Assembly: GCA_965199555.1 (NCBI GenBank)
Contig: CBDASJ010000024.1
Coordinates: forward strand, 274,938-338,937
Source: LMUY01 sp965199555
GTDB lineage: Bacteria > Pseudomonadota > Alphaproteobacteria > Acetobacterales > Acetobacteraceae
Direction: 5' to 3'
Length of the DNA: 64,000 nt
Part shown: in pieces, positions 1 to 8,590 of the stretch
Layout: every line of letters begins with the position of its first letter
Position numbering within the stretch: position 1 is the stretch's first letter
Notes under the pieces: model-generated
What the model saw: the letters and a program-made list of their open reading frames with translations, nothing else
Databases searched by the model: none
What the model was told of the DNA's origin: nothing
Position numbers and translations under genes: made by a program

Positions 1-72
1 ATCGTCGGGCTGGACCATGCGGTCGAACACGTCCGCCAATGCGTCGCTCGCGTCCAGGAATAGGCCCTTCAT
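1..72 (-). CDS. N-terminal fragment of an unidentified protein (runs off the left edge)
   Basis: Only the first 24 codons are in the window. They read from an ATG at 72-70 towards the left edge and begin MKGLFLDASDALADVF. A GAGGAGT ribosome-binding site lies about five bases before the ATG, which supports a genuine start. The fragment is too short to identify. The gene is transcribed away from the protease that follows, so 73-185 is a divergent intergenic region. Confidence 0.55.
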   Translation of the reverse strand, partial: MKGLFLDASDALADVFDRMVQPDD

Positions 73-185
73 GCAACACTCCTCGGGTGTTCGACGACCT
101 TGCGGGCGGCTGCGGGACGATGGCAAGGCTTGTCGTCGTCTGCTCCGTTGACGCTTGCGCGGCGGGCCCCCATCGTCATGCGGTG

Positions 186-995
186 ATGGGCAAACGGCAG
201 GCTTGGATTGGCGTGGGCGCGTGTGCGATGGCGGTGCTGGCAAGCCCGCTCGTCCCGATGCAGGCGTTCGCCGCCGACCGGTCGGCGCCCGTCTTACAAG
301 AGGTGCCGCACGGCAAGCCGCCACCGCTGCGTCCCGGCGAACAGGCGGGGCCAGCCGGGCACCCGGAATCCACCGGCACCAGCTTCGTCGCCGCGGAAGG
401 CCGGCTGCTCACCAACAACCACGTCGTGGATGGCTGCCGCCGCATGGTTGCGCGCAACGCCAAGGGCACGGAGCAGACCGCCCGCGTGATTGCGACCGAC
501 CGGCGGCGGGACCTGGCGTTGCTGACCGTGACGGACGATTTCGGGCCGCCGCTCACCTTCCGCACGGCGCCAGAGGTCAAGCGCGGCGAAACGGTGGTCA
601 CCTACGGCTTCCCGCTATTCGGGCTGCTGTCGTCGGGGCCGACGCTCACCACGGGGGCGATCAACGCGCTCAGCGGTTTGCGGGACAACCAGGCGAACTT
701 CCAGATCAGCGCCCCCGTGCAGCCTGGCAATTCCGGCGGTCCGCTGCTGGACGGGCAGGGCAACGTCATCGGCGTGGTGGTCGCCAAGCTCAACGCGGCG
801 CGCATTGCCGAGATGACGGACGGCGATATCCCGCAGAACGTCAACTTCGCCGTGAAGGGTGGCCCGGCGCTGGACTTCCTGCGCGAGCACGGCGTGTCCC
901 CGAAGACCACGACCTCCGCCGGATCGGACAAGGGGGCTGCCGCGGTGGGCGACATCGCCAACCCGTCCACGGCCTTCCTGCAATGCTTCCACTAG
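186..995 (+). CDS. Exported trypsin-like serine protease (S1C/DegP-like, no PDZ)
   Basis: A 269-residue trypsin-fold protease, probably periplasmic. Residues 1-29 form a signal peptide with a likely AFA cleavage site. The catalytic triad is visible: His79 in TNNHVV, Asp109 in RRDLALL and Ser183 in GNSGGPL. The protein stops soon after the protease domain, so it lacks the PDZ domains of DegP/DegQ. The ATG at 186 was chosen because it places the signal peptide at the N-terminus; longer in-frame starts (39, 120) would overlap the divergent gene or precede the signal sequence. It lies 19 bases before the PBP gene. Substrate unknown; a role in envelope quality control is inferred from the family. 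Confidence 0.85.
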   Translation: MGKRQAWIGVGACAMAVLASPLVPMQAFAADRSAPVLQEVPHGKPPPLRPGEQAGPAGHPESTGTSFVAAEGRLLTNNHVVDGCRRMVARNAKGTEQTARVIATDRRRDLALLTVTDDFGPPLTFRTAPEVKRGETVVTYGFPLFGLLSSGPTLTTGAINALSGLRDNQANFQISAPVQPGNSGGPLLDGQGNVIGVVVAKLNAARIAEMTDGDIPQNVNFAVKGGPALDFLREHGVSPKTTTSAGSDKGAAAVGDIANPSTAFLQCFH

Positions 996-1014
996 GGCCG
1001 TCCGCCTAGGTCGC

Positions 1015-2823
1015 ATGGCCCGCGCCACCACCGCGGCCGTTCCCCCCCGTCCCGGCGCCGTCAAGCCCGCACCCCGGCGGGCCCGGTTGCGCTGGCGGTT
1101 GGCGCGCTGGCTGCTCATCCTTGGCATCTGGGGCGTGCTGGCGCTCGGCGTGGTGTTGGTCTGGTTCGCCCGCGACCTGCCGCGGCCGGACACCGCGCTG
1201 GACGCGTCCCGCCGCCCGGGCCTGACCCTGGAGGATCGGGACGGGCATCCCTTCGCCACCTTCGGCGACGTGGTGGGCGACCCGCTGCGCTTGTCCGACA
1301 TGCCCCCCTGGCTGCCCGAGGCGGCGGTCGCGATCGAGGACCGGCGGTTCTGGAGCCACCCGGGCATCGACGTGCTGGGCATCGCGCGGGCCGTCCTGGT
1401 CAACCTGCGCAGCATGCAGTTCCGGCAAGGCGGTTCCACCATCACGCAGCAGGTCGCCAAGAACCTGTTCCTGACCAACGCCCGCACGCTGCAGCGCAAG
1501 GTGCAGGAGCTGATGCTGACGCTGTGGCTGGAACACAGCTTCACCAAGCGGGAAATCCTCGAGATCTGGCTCAACCGCATCTATCTCGGCAGCGGCACCT
1601 GGGGCGTGGACGCGGCGGCGCGGATGTATTTCGGCGTGTCCGCCCGCAAGCTGAACCTGTGGCAATGCGCCGTGCTGGCCGGCATTCCGCGGGCGCCGTC
1701 ACGCCTCAACCCGCGCGCCGACCCGGCGGCCGCGGCGGCGCGGGGGCGCGAGGTGCTGGCCGCCATGGCGGAAACCGGCGCCATCACCGCGGCGGAGGCG
1801 CAGGCGGCCGCCGCCCAGATTGCCTTTCCGCCGACCAACGGGTCGGCCGCGCCCTGGTTCGCCGCGTGGGCGTCGGACCAGGTGCAGGCCGCGCTGCCGG
1901 CGAACATGGACGCCACGGTTCGCACCACGCTCGACCCGAGGCTGCAATCCGTGGCCGAGTCGCGTTTGACCGCGCTGCTGAATGGGCCGGGCGCCGCGGC
2001 CAACGTCACCCAGGGGGCCGTGGTCGTGCTGGATGCCGGCAGCGGCGCGGTGCGCGCCATGGTGGGCGGCCGGGACTTCCACAGCAGCCCGTTCAACCGC
2101 GCGGTGCTGGCGCGGCGGCAACCCGGCTCCTCGTTCAAGGTCTTCGTGTGGCTGGCGGCGCTGGAAAAGGGCGCCACGCCGGACGACATGGTGTCCGACG
2201 CGCCGATCCGCCTTGGCGGCTACAGCCCGTCCAATTTCGAGCCCGGCTTTCGTGGCGACGTGACGCTGGAGGAAGCGCTGGCGCAGTCGCTGAACACCGC
2301 GTCCGTCCGGCTGCTGATGCAGGCCGGCGGCCCGCGCGCGGTGGCGGCGGTGGCGCACCGGCTGGGCATCACCGACACCCTGCCGGACAATGCCAGCCTG
2401 GCGCTCGGCACCGGTGAGGTGGGCGTGCTGGAAATGGCGGCGGCCTATGCCACCCTGTTCAACGGCGGCTATGCGGTGACCCCCACGGCCATGCAGTCCG
2501 CAGTGTCCGGCGGGCATGCGGTGGCGCTGCCGCCGCCGACGCAAACCCGGGTGGTGCCGGTGGAGCAGGCTGGCATGATGGTGCGGATGCTGACCGCCGT
2601 GGTCGCCCGCGGCAGCGGTCACGCCGCGGCGCTGCCCGGCCGCACCGTGGCAGGCAAGACCGGCACCACGCAGGACTACAAGGACGCCTGGTTCATCGGT
2701 GCCGTCGGGCCGGACGTGATCGCGGTGTGGCTCGGCAACGACGACAACCACCCGACCAAGGGCGTCACCGGCGGCAGCCTGCCGGCCCGGCTATTTCACG
2801 ACATCGCCATGGACGTCCGGTGA
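1015..2823 (+). CDS. Class A penicillin-binding protein (PBP1A family, bifunctional)
   Basis: A 602-residue inner-membrane peptidoglycan synthase that polymerises and cross-links glycan strands. After a basic cytoplasmic stretch there is one membrane anchor (about 33-51). The glycosyltransferase domain carries the EDRRFWSHPG motif with catalytic Glu108 and a GGSTITQQ motif. The transpeptidase domain has SxxK at Ser372-Lys375, SLN at 425-427 and KTGT at 548-551, so both activities look intact. It is shorter than E. coli PBP1A and ends soon after the KTG box, without OB or C-terminal extensions. The start follows the protease stop closely. Its 3' end overlaps the convergent zinc-ribbon gene by 33 bases. 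Confidence 0.92.
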   Translation: MARATTAAVPPRPGAVKPAPRRARLRWRLARWLLILGIWGVLALGVVLVWFARDLPRPDTALDASRRPGLTLEDRDGHPFATFGDVVGDPLRLSDMPPWLPEAAVAIEDRRFWSHPGIDVLGIARAVLVNLRSMQFRQGGSTITQQVAKNLFLTNARTLQRKVQELMLTLWLEHSFTKREILEIWLNRIYLGSGTWGVDAAARMYFGVSARKLNLWQCAVLAGIPRAPSRLNPRADPAAAAARGREVLAAMAETGAITAAEAQAAAAQIAFPPTNGSAAPWFAAWASDQVQAALPANMDATVRTTLDPRLQSVAESRLTALLNGPGAAANVTQGAVVVLDAGSGAVRAMVGGRDFHSSPFNRAVLARRQPGSSFKVFVWLAALEKGATPDDMVSDAPIRLGGYSPSNFEPGFRGDVTLEEALAQSLNTASVRLLMQAGGPRAVAAVAHRLGITDTLPDNASLALGTGEVGVLEMAAAYATLFNGGYAVTPTAMQSAVSGGHAVALPPPTQTRVVPVEQAGMMVRMLTAVVARGSGHAAALPGRTVAGKTGTTQDYKDAWFIGAVGPDVIAVWLGNDDNHPTKGVTGGSLPARLFHDIAMDVR

Positions 2824-3219
2824 GGCGTCCGCATGCAGGCCCAGCGCGCCATACACACGCTGGCTGGGCGGCCAGGCGTGGCTGATGGGCGCGCGAAACA
2901 CGATGGCCGCAGCCAACGCTCCCGCGATCACGACGAAGCTGGCTATCCAGGCCAGCAGCAGCGGCAAGCGCCGGGCGGGCGTCGGAGGCGGCGGTGGAAC
3001 GAGCGGGGCAGGGGGGCTTTCCGCGACCAGGGGCGGCGGCGTTTGCACCTCCGGCTCCGGCGCGGGGTCCGGCTCGGGCGGCGGCGGTTCAACCACGGCG
3101 GCTGGCGGCGGCACCGGGGTCCACTGGGTCGCGCATTTGGCGCAGCGCACGATCCGGCCGGCCGCCAAGCTGTCCGGCACGTTGTACTCGGCGGCGCAGT
3201 TGGGGCAGGTGATCTTCAC
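2791..3219 (-). CDS. MJ0042-type zinc-ribbon protein with one C-terminal membrane segment
   Basis: About 142 residues. The protein opens with VKITCPNCAAEYNVPD and then has IVRCAKC, the two CxxC knuckles of an MJ0042 zinc ribbon. A long Pro/Glu-rich linker follows, then one membrane helix (LLLAWIASFVVIAGALAAA) and a short tail. The GTG start at 3219 was chosen because MJ0042 proteins typically begin directly at the zinc ribbon; an ATG at 3297 would add 26 unconserved residues and almost abut the divergent ftsE. In alphaproteobacteria such genes commonly sit divergent to ftsEX. Function unknown. Confidence 0.75.
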   Translation of the reverse strand: MKITCPNCAAEYNVPDSLAAGRIVRCAKCATQWTPVPPPAAVVEPPPPEPDPAPEPEVQTPPPLVAESPPAPLVPPPPPTPARRLPLLLAWIASFVVIAGALAAAIVFRAPISHAWPPSQRVYGALGLHADASPDVHGDVVK

Positions 3220-3303
3220 CCCCCGATCCTGCGGAACGGCACCGGGCTTGGCAACATCGCGGGTTTTCGTTCCGGCCCGGCGCGCGGAGTGGCACATAGG
3301 GCC

Positions 3304-3987
3304 ATGAGCCAAAGCCGCTCGGAGTCGATGATCCGTCTGGAAGGTGTCGGGCTGCGCTACGGCAGCACCGAGCCGGTCTTGCGCGACATCAGCTTTTCCG
3401 TGGCCGATGGCGGCTTCCGCTGGCTGCTCGGCCCGTCGGGCGCCGGCAAGTCCAGCCTGCTGCGGCTGCTGTACCTCGCCGACCGGCCCAGCGTGGGGCG
3501 CTTGTTCGTCCTGGGACAGGACATCGCCGCGGCGACCCGGAGCGACCTGCCGCCGCTGCGCCGGCAGATCGGCGTGGTGTTCCAGGACTTCCGGCTGATG
3601 CCGCATCTGTCCGCCTTCGACAACGTGGCCCTGCCGCTGCGCCTGGCCGGCCGGCCGGAAGGGCAGATCCACGCCGACGTGGCGGAGATGATGCGCTGGG
3701 TCGGCCTGCAACGCCGGGCCACGGCGCGCCCGGCGGAGCTTTCGGGCGGCGAGCAGCAGCGCGTGGCGATCGCCCGGGCGGTGATCGGCCGCCCGAGCCT
3801 GCTGTTGGCCGACGAGCCCACCGGCAATCTGGACGACCGCCAAGCCAACCGGCTCATGCAGTTGATCAGCGAAATGAACCGGCTGGGCACCACCGTGATC
3901 GTCGCCACCCATAATGATGGGCTGGTGCAGCGCTATCCCGGCCGGTCGCTGCGGCTGTCGGAAGGGCGGCTGATCACCGATGTCTAG
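3304..3987 (+). CDS. ftsE: Cell-division ATP-binding protein FtsE
   Basis: ABC ATPase of 227 residues that pairs with FtsX to control septal peptidoglycan hydrolysis. Walker A is GPSGAGKS (43-50), the signature is LSGGEQQR (from 146) and Walker B is LLLADEPTGN (Asp170, Glu171). The protein is a single ATPase domain, as expected for FtsE. Its last eight bases overlap ftsX, indicating translational coupling. An internal ATG at 3328 (MIRLEGVGLRYG, with a nearby GGAG) matches the usual FtsE N-terminus and may be the real start. Confidence 0.9.
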   Translation: MSQSRSESMIRLEGVGLRYGSTEPVLRDISFSVADGGFRWLLGPSGAGKSSLLRLLYLADRPSVGRLFVLGQDIAAATRSDLPPLRRQIGVVFQDFRLMPHLSAFDNVALPLRLAGRPEGQIHADVAEMMRWVGLQRRATARPAELSGGEQQRVAIARAVIGRPSLLLADEPTGNLDDRQANRLMQLISEMNRLGTTVIVATHNDGLVQRYPGRSLRLSEGRLITDV

Positions 3988-4891
3988 GCGCTCGCCGCTG
4001 CGGCCCGCGCGCTTCGACGACCTCGGGCTGCGCCGCGCGCTGTCGGACCGGCTGCTGCCGGCGCTGGTCGCGGCGATGACCTTCCTGGCGGCGTTGACGC
4101 TGGCCGGCGTGGTGGCGGCGTCCGCGGTGGCGGCGCATTGGCAGGCCGGGGCGGCCGCCGTGCTGACGGTGCAGGTGCCGCAGCCCGCGGGCGCCACGGC
4201 GGAGGGGACGCGGCTGGAGCGGGTGACGGCGCTGCTGCGCGGCACCCCCGGCATCGCGGCGGTGCGGGTGTTGTCCAACGCGGATTTGGCCGAGTTGCTG
4301 CGCCCCTGGCTCGGCACCGCCGCCCAGGTGAGCGCGCTGCCGTTGCCGGCCGTGCTGGAGGTGCGGCTGGCGCCCGGCGAGGCGGAGCCGGAAAGCAACC
4401 TGCAAACCCGGCTGGCGGCGGTGGCGCCCGGCACGTTCCTGGAAAGCCAGGGCATCTGGCTGCAACGGCTGACGGTCCTGGCGCGCAGCCTGCAGGCCAT
4501 CGCCGCGGCCGCCCTGGTGCTGGTGGCCGCGGTGGGGGCCGCCGTGGTGGCGGTGGCGACCCGCGCCGGGCTGGCGGCACGGCGCGACGCGATCGAGATC
4601 GTGCATGGGCTGGGCGCGACCGACGCCTTTATCGCCGGACGGTTCGCCAACCGCGCGACGATGCTGGCGGCGGCCGGGGCGTGCCTGGGGGCGGCGGTGG
4701 CGTTCCCGGTGCTGCTTGGCCTGGCCGCCCTGGCCGAACCCTTCCTTGCCGCTGCGCCCTCGGCGTCGCTGCTGCCGGCCTTGCCCCGGCCGCTCTGGTG
4801 GTCGCTGCCAGCCTTGCCGCTCGCCGCCGCCGCCATCGGCTGGGTGACGGCGCGGGCGACCGTGCATCGCTGGCTGCGCGGGCTGCCCTGA
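3980..4891 (+). CDS. ftsX: Cell-division permease-like protein FtsX
   Basis: A 303-residue inner-membrane partner of FtsE. Membrane segments are visible near residues 27-49, 171-195, 222-247 and 270-290, with a roughly 120-residue periplasmic domain between the first two, the standard FtsX layout. The GLGATDAFIAGRF motif after the second helix is typical of the family. It overlaps ftsE by eight bases and is followed two bases later by the ydcF-like gene, so the three are probably one operon. Confidence 0.88.
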   Translation: MSRRSPLRPARFDDLGLRRALSDRLLPALVAAMTFLAALTLAGVVAASAVAAHWQAGAAAVLTVQVPQPAGATAEGTRLERVTALLRGTPGIAAVRVLSNADLAELLRPWLGTAAQVSALPLPAVLEVRLAPGEAEPESNLQTRLAAVAPGTFLESQGIWLQRLTVLARSLQAIAAAALVLVAAVGAAVVAVATRAGLAARRDAIEIVHGLGATDAFIAGRFANRATMLAAAGACLGAAVAFPVLLGLAALAEPFLAAAPSASLLPALPRPLWWSLPALPLAAAAIGWVTARATVHRWLRGLP

Positions 4892-4893
4892 CG

Positions 4894-5511
4894 ATGCGGC
4901 GGGCCGCGACGATCCTGACACGGCTGGCGACGCTGCTGGTGGTCGCGTTGGGCATCGGCTTCGCCGTTTTCGTGGCCGCCGTCCACGGCAGCCCGGCGGA
5001 GGTTCCGGCGGCGGACGGCATCGTCGCCCTGACGGGCGGCGCGGAGCGGGTGGAAACCGCCATGCGCCTCCTGGACGAGGGCAAGGCGAAGATGCTGCTG
5101 GTGTCCGGCGTGGCGCCCGGCGCCGGCCTGCACGACCTGGCCCGCCGCGTCGGCCTGGAGCCGGCCCAGTTGGCGCCGCGGGTCACGCTTGGCCGCTCCG
5201 CGACCACCACGCTCGGCAATGCGGAGGAAGCGGCCGAGTGGGTGCACGACCACGATTTCCACTCGCTGATCGTCGTCACGGCGGCGTACCACATGCCGCG
5301 CGCGATGCTGGAAATGCGCCGCGCCATGCCGGACATCACGCTGTATCCGCTGGCCGTGCAGCCGCAGGCGATGTTGCGCACCAGCGAAGCGCGGCTGCTG
5401 GTGGGGGAATATGCCAAGCTGATCGCCGCCTGGCTGGGCGTGTCCCGGATGGTGCGGCACCCGATTGCCGTGGTCCGCCAGCATCCTGTGGATAACTCTG
5501 TGAACGGATGA
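4894..5511 (+). CDS. YdcF/SanA-type DUF218 membrane protein
   Basis: A 205-residue protein with one N-terminal membrane segment (about 7-27) followed by a DUF218 domain: an IVALTGG strand-turn, LLVSGVAPG, SATTTLGNAEEA and a conserved VVTAAYHMPRA block. DUF218 proteins such as SanA and ElyC act in envelope integrity; the biochemical role is not established. It starts two bases after ftsX, as in many alphaproteobacteria. Its last codons contain a perfect DnaA-box sequence (5487-5495). Confidence 0.82.
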   Translation: MRRAATILTRLATLLVVALGIGFAVFVAAVHGSPAEVPAADGIVALTGGAERVETAMRLLDEGKAKMLLVSGVAPGAGLHDLARRVGLEPAQLAPRVTLGRSATTTLGNAEEAAEWVHDHDFHSLIVVTAAYHMPRAMLEMRRAMPDITLYPLAVQPQAMLRTSEARLLVGEYAKLIAAWLGVSRMVRHPIAVVRQHPVDNSVNG

Positions 5512-5752
5512 CCTGCCGCATCTCTGCCGTGGGGCGAGCAAGGCGCCGCAAGCCCCTCAAACCTAGGCGTTTTCGCGGCACGATCTTAACGGTAAGTTCA
5601 TACGTCCGAGTGTTCCGCCTTAGCTCTTGTTCATTAACCCATTGATTTCACCCATTTACCGACGCTGCCGCTGGTTCGCCGCCCCTGCACGCCGGCCGTT
5701 CGCCGTTATCCGGCTTGTGGCGCTCCGCGATGCCTGCCGGCGCTGTGGATGA
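5487..5752. promoter_or_regulatory. Non-coding stretch with DnaA-box-like sites and an AT-richer core
   Basis: The perfect 9-mer TGTGGATAA (reverse complement TTATCCACA) is at 5487-5495, at the end of the ydcF-like gene. A one-mismatch copy, TGTGGATGA, is at 5744-5752, and a weaker TTATCCGGC is at 5706-5714. Between them (about 5575-5665) lies a segment clearly AT-richer than its surroundings with several TTAA-containing words. No gene is seen in 5512-5794. The sites could serve DnaA-dependent regulation or a replication element; none of the usual alphaproteobacterial origin neighbours is present. Confidence 0.3.
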
Positions 5753-5794
5753 GCGAGGTTTGGGCGGCTGCCGGGCCTTGCCTATAAGGGCCGC

Positions 5795-6793
5795 ATGAGC
5801 CGTTCCCTTCGCGTTTCAGGGCTCGCCGGTGTCGTCGTGCTGGTCCTCCTCGCGCTCGACACGGTGGCATGGTGGCTGCTGACGTCGCGTTTGCAGGCCG
5901 AAGCCCGTGCGTGGCGGCAGGACCGCGTCGCCGCGGGCTACCAGGTGACGGCGGGCGTGCCGTCCCGCGGCGGGTGGCCGTTGCGGGCCAGCCTGACCCT
6001 GCCGGACGTGGCCGTCGCCACCGGTGATCCGGGAACGGCCAACGCCGTCGCCTGGCGGACCGGCGAGGTGCGGCTGGTTTACGCGCCCTGGCGCCCGGCC
6101 GAGTTGAGCGTGGTGCTGGAAGGCGCCCAAACGCTGCAATTCGGCACGGCACCCGCCCTTACCGTGCAGGTGGAGAACCTCGATCTGCTCGTGCCGCTGG
6201 ACGCGGCCGGCCAGGCAAACGGCTTCGTCACCCGGGCGCGCCACCTGCAGATCCCGCTGCCGGGCGGTCGGCTCGGCGTGGACTCGTTGTGGCTGGACCT
6301 GGCCCCCGCGGCGTTCCACCTGTCCTTGTCGTCCCTGGTGCTGCCGGACCCCGGCCTGCCGCTGGGGGTGACGGTCAACACGCTGGAGGTGCAGGCGCAT
6401 TCCACCATCGCGCTGCCCGAACAGCGCGACCCGGCGGTTGCGGCGGCGAAGTGGCGCGACGCGGGCGGCCAATTGGTGGTCAGCGCCGCCGCCCTGCAAT
6501 GGGGGCCGCTGGACGTGCACGGCACGGCGAGCTTCGCGTTGGACCGGTCGATGCAACCGATGGGCAACGGCACCGTGCACATCACCGGCTACGCGCAGGC
6601 CGCCGAGGCGTTGGCCCGGGCCGGCATCATCAGCCGCAACGACGCCAAGGTCGCCGCGACCCTGCTCGGCCTCCTGTCGCACCAGGGCAACGACGGGGTG
6701 TCGCAGGCGGACCTGCCGTTCACCTTGCATGACGGCCTGGTCATGGCGGGCGCGATCCCGCTGCTGAAACTGCCGCCGCTCGCGCTGCCTTGA
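5795..6793 (+). CDS. DUF2125 family envelope protein
   Basis: A 332-residue protein with an N-terminal hydrophobic helix (about 8-27) that is either an uncleaved anchor or a signal peptide, followed by a beta-rich body. The GYQVTAGVPSRGGWPL block near the start is characteristic of DUF2125, a family largely confined to Alphaproteobacteria. An AAGGG motif five bases before the ATG supports this start. It stands alone after the DnaA-box-like region. No biochemical function is established for the family. Confidence 0.8.
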   Translation: MSRSLRVSGLAGVVVLVLLALDTVAWWLLTSRLQAEARAWRQDRVAAGYQVTAGVPSRGGWPLRASLTLPDVAVATGDPGTANAVAWRTGEVRLVYAPWRPAELSVVLEGAQTLQFGTAPALTVQVENLDLLVPLDAAGQANGFVTRARHLQIPLPGGRLGVDSLWLDLAPAAFHLSLSSLVLPDPGLPLGVTVNTLEVQAHSTIALPEQRDPAVAAAKWRDAGGQLVVSAAALQWGPLDVHGTASFALDRSMQPMGNGTVHITGYAQAAEALARAGIISRNDAKVAATLLGLLSHQGNDGVSQADLPFTLHDGLVMAGAIPLLKLPPLALP

Positions 6794-6864
6794 AGCCAGG
6801 CTGGCGGCGCGGGCGGATATGGTATGGTCCGCACGGGTTCAACTTGGACGGACGCTAGCACGCG

Positions 6865-7341
6865 ATGGACGCGCCCTTTTGGAAGACCAAGCGGCTGGAC
6901 CAGATGACCCATGAAGAATGGGAGTCGCTGTGCGATGGCTGCGGCCGTTGCTGCCTGCACAAGCTGCGCGACGAGGTGACGGAGGCGCTCAGCTTCACCA
7001 ACGTCGCGTGCCGGCTGCTGGACCTGCACGGGTGCGGGTGCAGCAACTATCCCCGCCGGCAGGAACACGTGCCGGATTGCGTGTCGCTGACCTACGAGGC
7101 GCTGAGTGAGATCGACTGGCTGCCGCCCAGTTGCGCCTACCGCCGGGTCGAGGAAGGGCGGGGGCTGGCATGGTGGCACCCGCTGGTGTCCGGCGACCCG
7201 GAAACGGTGCATGCCGCCGGCGTGTCGGTGCGCGACCGGGCGATCAGCGAGGAACGGTCCGGCCCGTTGGAGCACCATCTGGCGGATTGGCCGGGCCGCG
7301 CCCCCCGCCCGCGCCGCCCGTTGCCGAAGCGGCCGGTATAG
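6865..7341 (+). CDS. YcgN/UPF0260 cysteine-cluster protein
   Basis: A 158-residue protein with the family signature CDGCGRCC (Cys23, 26, 29, 30) and a later CxC...C group (CGCSNYP and VPDC), which suggests a bound metal or Fe-S centre. The opening PFWKTKRLDQMTHEEWESLC is diagnostic of UPF0260. Length is normal. The function is unknown. It is followed by a small membrane protein gene after a 59-base gap. Confidence 0.85.
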   Translation: MDAPFWKTKRLDQMTHEEWESLCDGCGRCCLHKLRDEVTEALSFTNVACRLLDLHGCGCSNYPRRQEHVPDCVSLTYEALSEIDWLPPSCAYRRVEEGRGLAWWHPLVSGDPETVHAAGVSVRDRAISEERSGPLEHHLADWPGRAPRPRRPLPKRPV

Positions 7342-7400
7342 GGCTTGTTCGACCCCGCGGCTCGCAGCGACGGTTGTTGAGCCATGCGCGGGAGTTGAGA

Positions 7401-7850
7401 ATGGACGGCGCCTACGACCACAACCTGCTTGCCCGCTTGCTGCTGACCGCCGTGACGGCGTTCTACGGCATTGGGCTGATCGTGGCCGACGCGAACAAGA
7501 CCCACATGACCAACCCGCTGTGGACGCCGCACGCGCGGTTCCACATCGTTTGGCAAACCTGCAGCTACACCGGGTTCGCCGGCATCGCGTGGTATTTGAT
7601 CTGGGCGCGCGGGGCCTTCTACGTCGAGCGGCTATACCTGGTCGCCGCGTTCGCAACCGTGATCGTCGGGGCGTTCTTCGTCGCACTGGCCACCATGCGG
7701 CTCTATGGCGGCGCGAACTACGACGTAAACGGGCATCAGCCGAAATCGCTTGCCTTGGGCGGAACAACCCTCCGGCTCGACGCGAACACGACGGTGTTTG
7801 CGGTGTTGGTGATCCTTCTCGTCGGCGGCGTGACGTCGATCTCCGGCTAG
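7401..7850 (+). CDS. Small membrane protein, four predicted helices
   Basis: A 149-residue hydrophobic protein with segments near residues 12-31, 48-69, 76-98 and 130-146. I do not recognise a named family with certainty. The pattern of His/Trp residues beside the helices (TPHARFHIVWQTCSY) recalls small integral proteins of unknown function in other proteobacteria. The ATG follows GGAGTTGAGA, a usable ribosome-binding site. The metallopeptidase gene starts one base after the stop, so the two are probably co-transcribed. Confidence 0.6.
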   Translation: MDGAYDHNLLARLLLTAVTAFYGIGLIVADANKTHMTNPLWTPHARFHIVWQTCSYTGFAGIAWYLIWARGAFYVERLYLVAAFATVIVGAFFVALATMRLYGGANYDVNGHQPKSLALGGTTLRLDANTTVFAVLVILLVGGVTSISG

Positions 7851-7851
7851 C

Positions 7852-8553
7852 ATGACGACAGGCGAAACGATCGAGCTTGCGCACGGGCCGACACCCGTCC
7901 TGTGGCGCCGCAGCCCCCGTGCCCGGCGTGTCAGCCTGCGCATCGACCCGCGGGCCGCGGCCGTGGTGGTGACGCTGCCGCCGCGGGTGGCCCGAACCGC
8001 GGGCCTTCGCTTGCTGACGGACCATGCGGTTTGGGTCGGCAGCAAACTAGCGGCGCTGCCGCCGGCGCTGGTGTTTGCGGATGGTGCGACGGTTCCCGTT
8101 GGTGGCAGGCCGCATCGGATCCGGCACCAGGTGGAGGGGCGCGGTGCCTGGTTCGCCGATGGCGACATCCACGTGGCCGGGCAGGCGGCTTTGCTCGCGC
8201 GCCGGGTGACCGAGTTGTTGCGGGCGGAAGCCGGCCGTCGGTTCGGCGCGCTGGCCGCGCAAGTGGCGGCACAAGCGGCGGTGCGGCCGGCCCGCATCAC
8301 CATTCGGGACACGCGCACCCGCTGGGGCAGTTGCGCGCCGGACGGTACCGTCATGTTCAACTGGCGGCTGGTGATGGCACCGCCGGACGTGCAGCACTAC
8401 GTCGTGGCGCACGAACTGGCCCACCTCCGCCACATGGACCACAGCCCGGCATTCTGGCAATTGGTCGCGGCGCTGGCACCGGGGCTGGACCGGCACGTCG
8501 CGTGGCTGAACCAGAACACCGCCACGCTGATGCGGGCGGGGGTTCACGGGTGA
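7852..8553 (+). CDS. YgjP-type zinc metallopeptidase (M48/DUF45)
   Basis: A 233-residue protein with the zinc-binding HELAH motif at 187-191 and a downstream HMDHSPAFW block that supplies the further ligand typical of the YgjP/WLM group. TRWGSCAPDG before it is the other family hallmark. There is no signal peptide, so it is probably cytoplasmic. It begins one base after the membrane protein stop. Substrate unknown. Confidence 0.85.
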   Translation: MTTGETIELAHGPTPVLWRRSPRARRVSLRIDPRAAAVVVTLPPRVARTAGLRLLTDHAVWVGSKLAALPPALVFADGATVPVGGRPHRIRHQVEGRGAWFADGDIHVAGQAALLARRVTELLRAEAGRRFGALAAQVAAQAAVRPARITIRDTRTRWGSCAPDGTVMFNWRLVMAPPDVQHYVVAHELAHLRHMDHSPAFWQLVAALAPGLDRHVAWLNQNTATLMRAGVHG

Positions 8554-8590
8554 GCGCATCTGCCGGGCGTCGGCCAGGTGGCCATCATGG

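Noticed and set aside
2791..5541. A 916-codon minus-strand open frame opposite ftsE, ftsX and ydcF
   Set aside because: Only its last ~142 codons (zinc-ribbon protein) have protein-like sequence; the rest is Arg/Pro/Ala-rich shadow of the plus-strand genes in GC-rich DNA.
5512..5794. Bona fide chromosomal origin
   Set aside because: Only one perfect DnaA box plus one near match, and no origin-associated genes; kept only as a low-confidence regulatory stretch.
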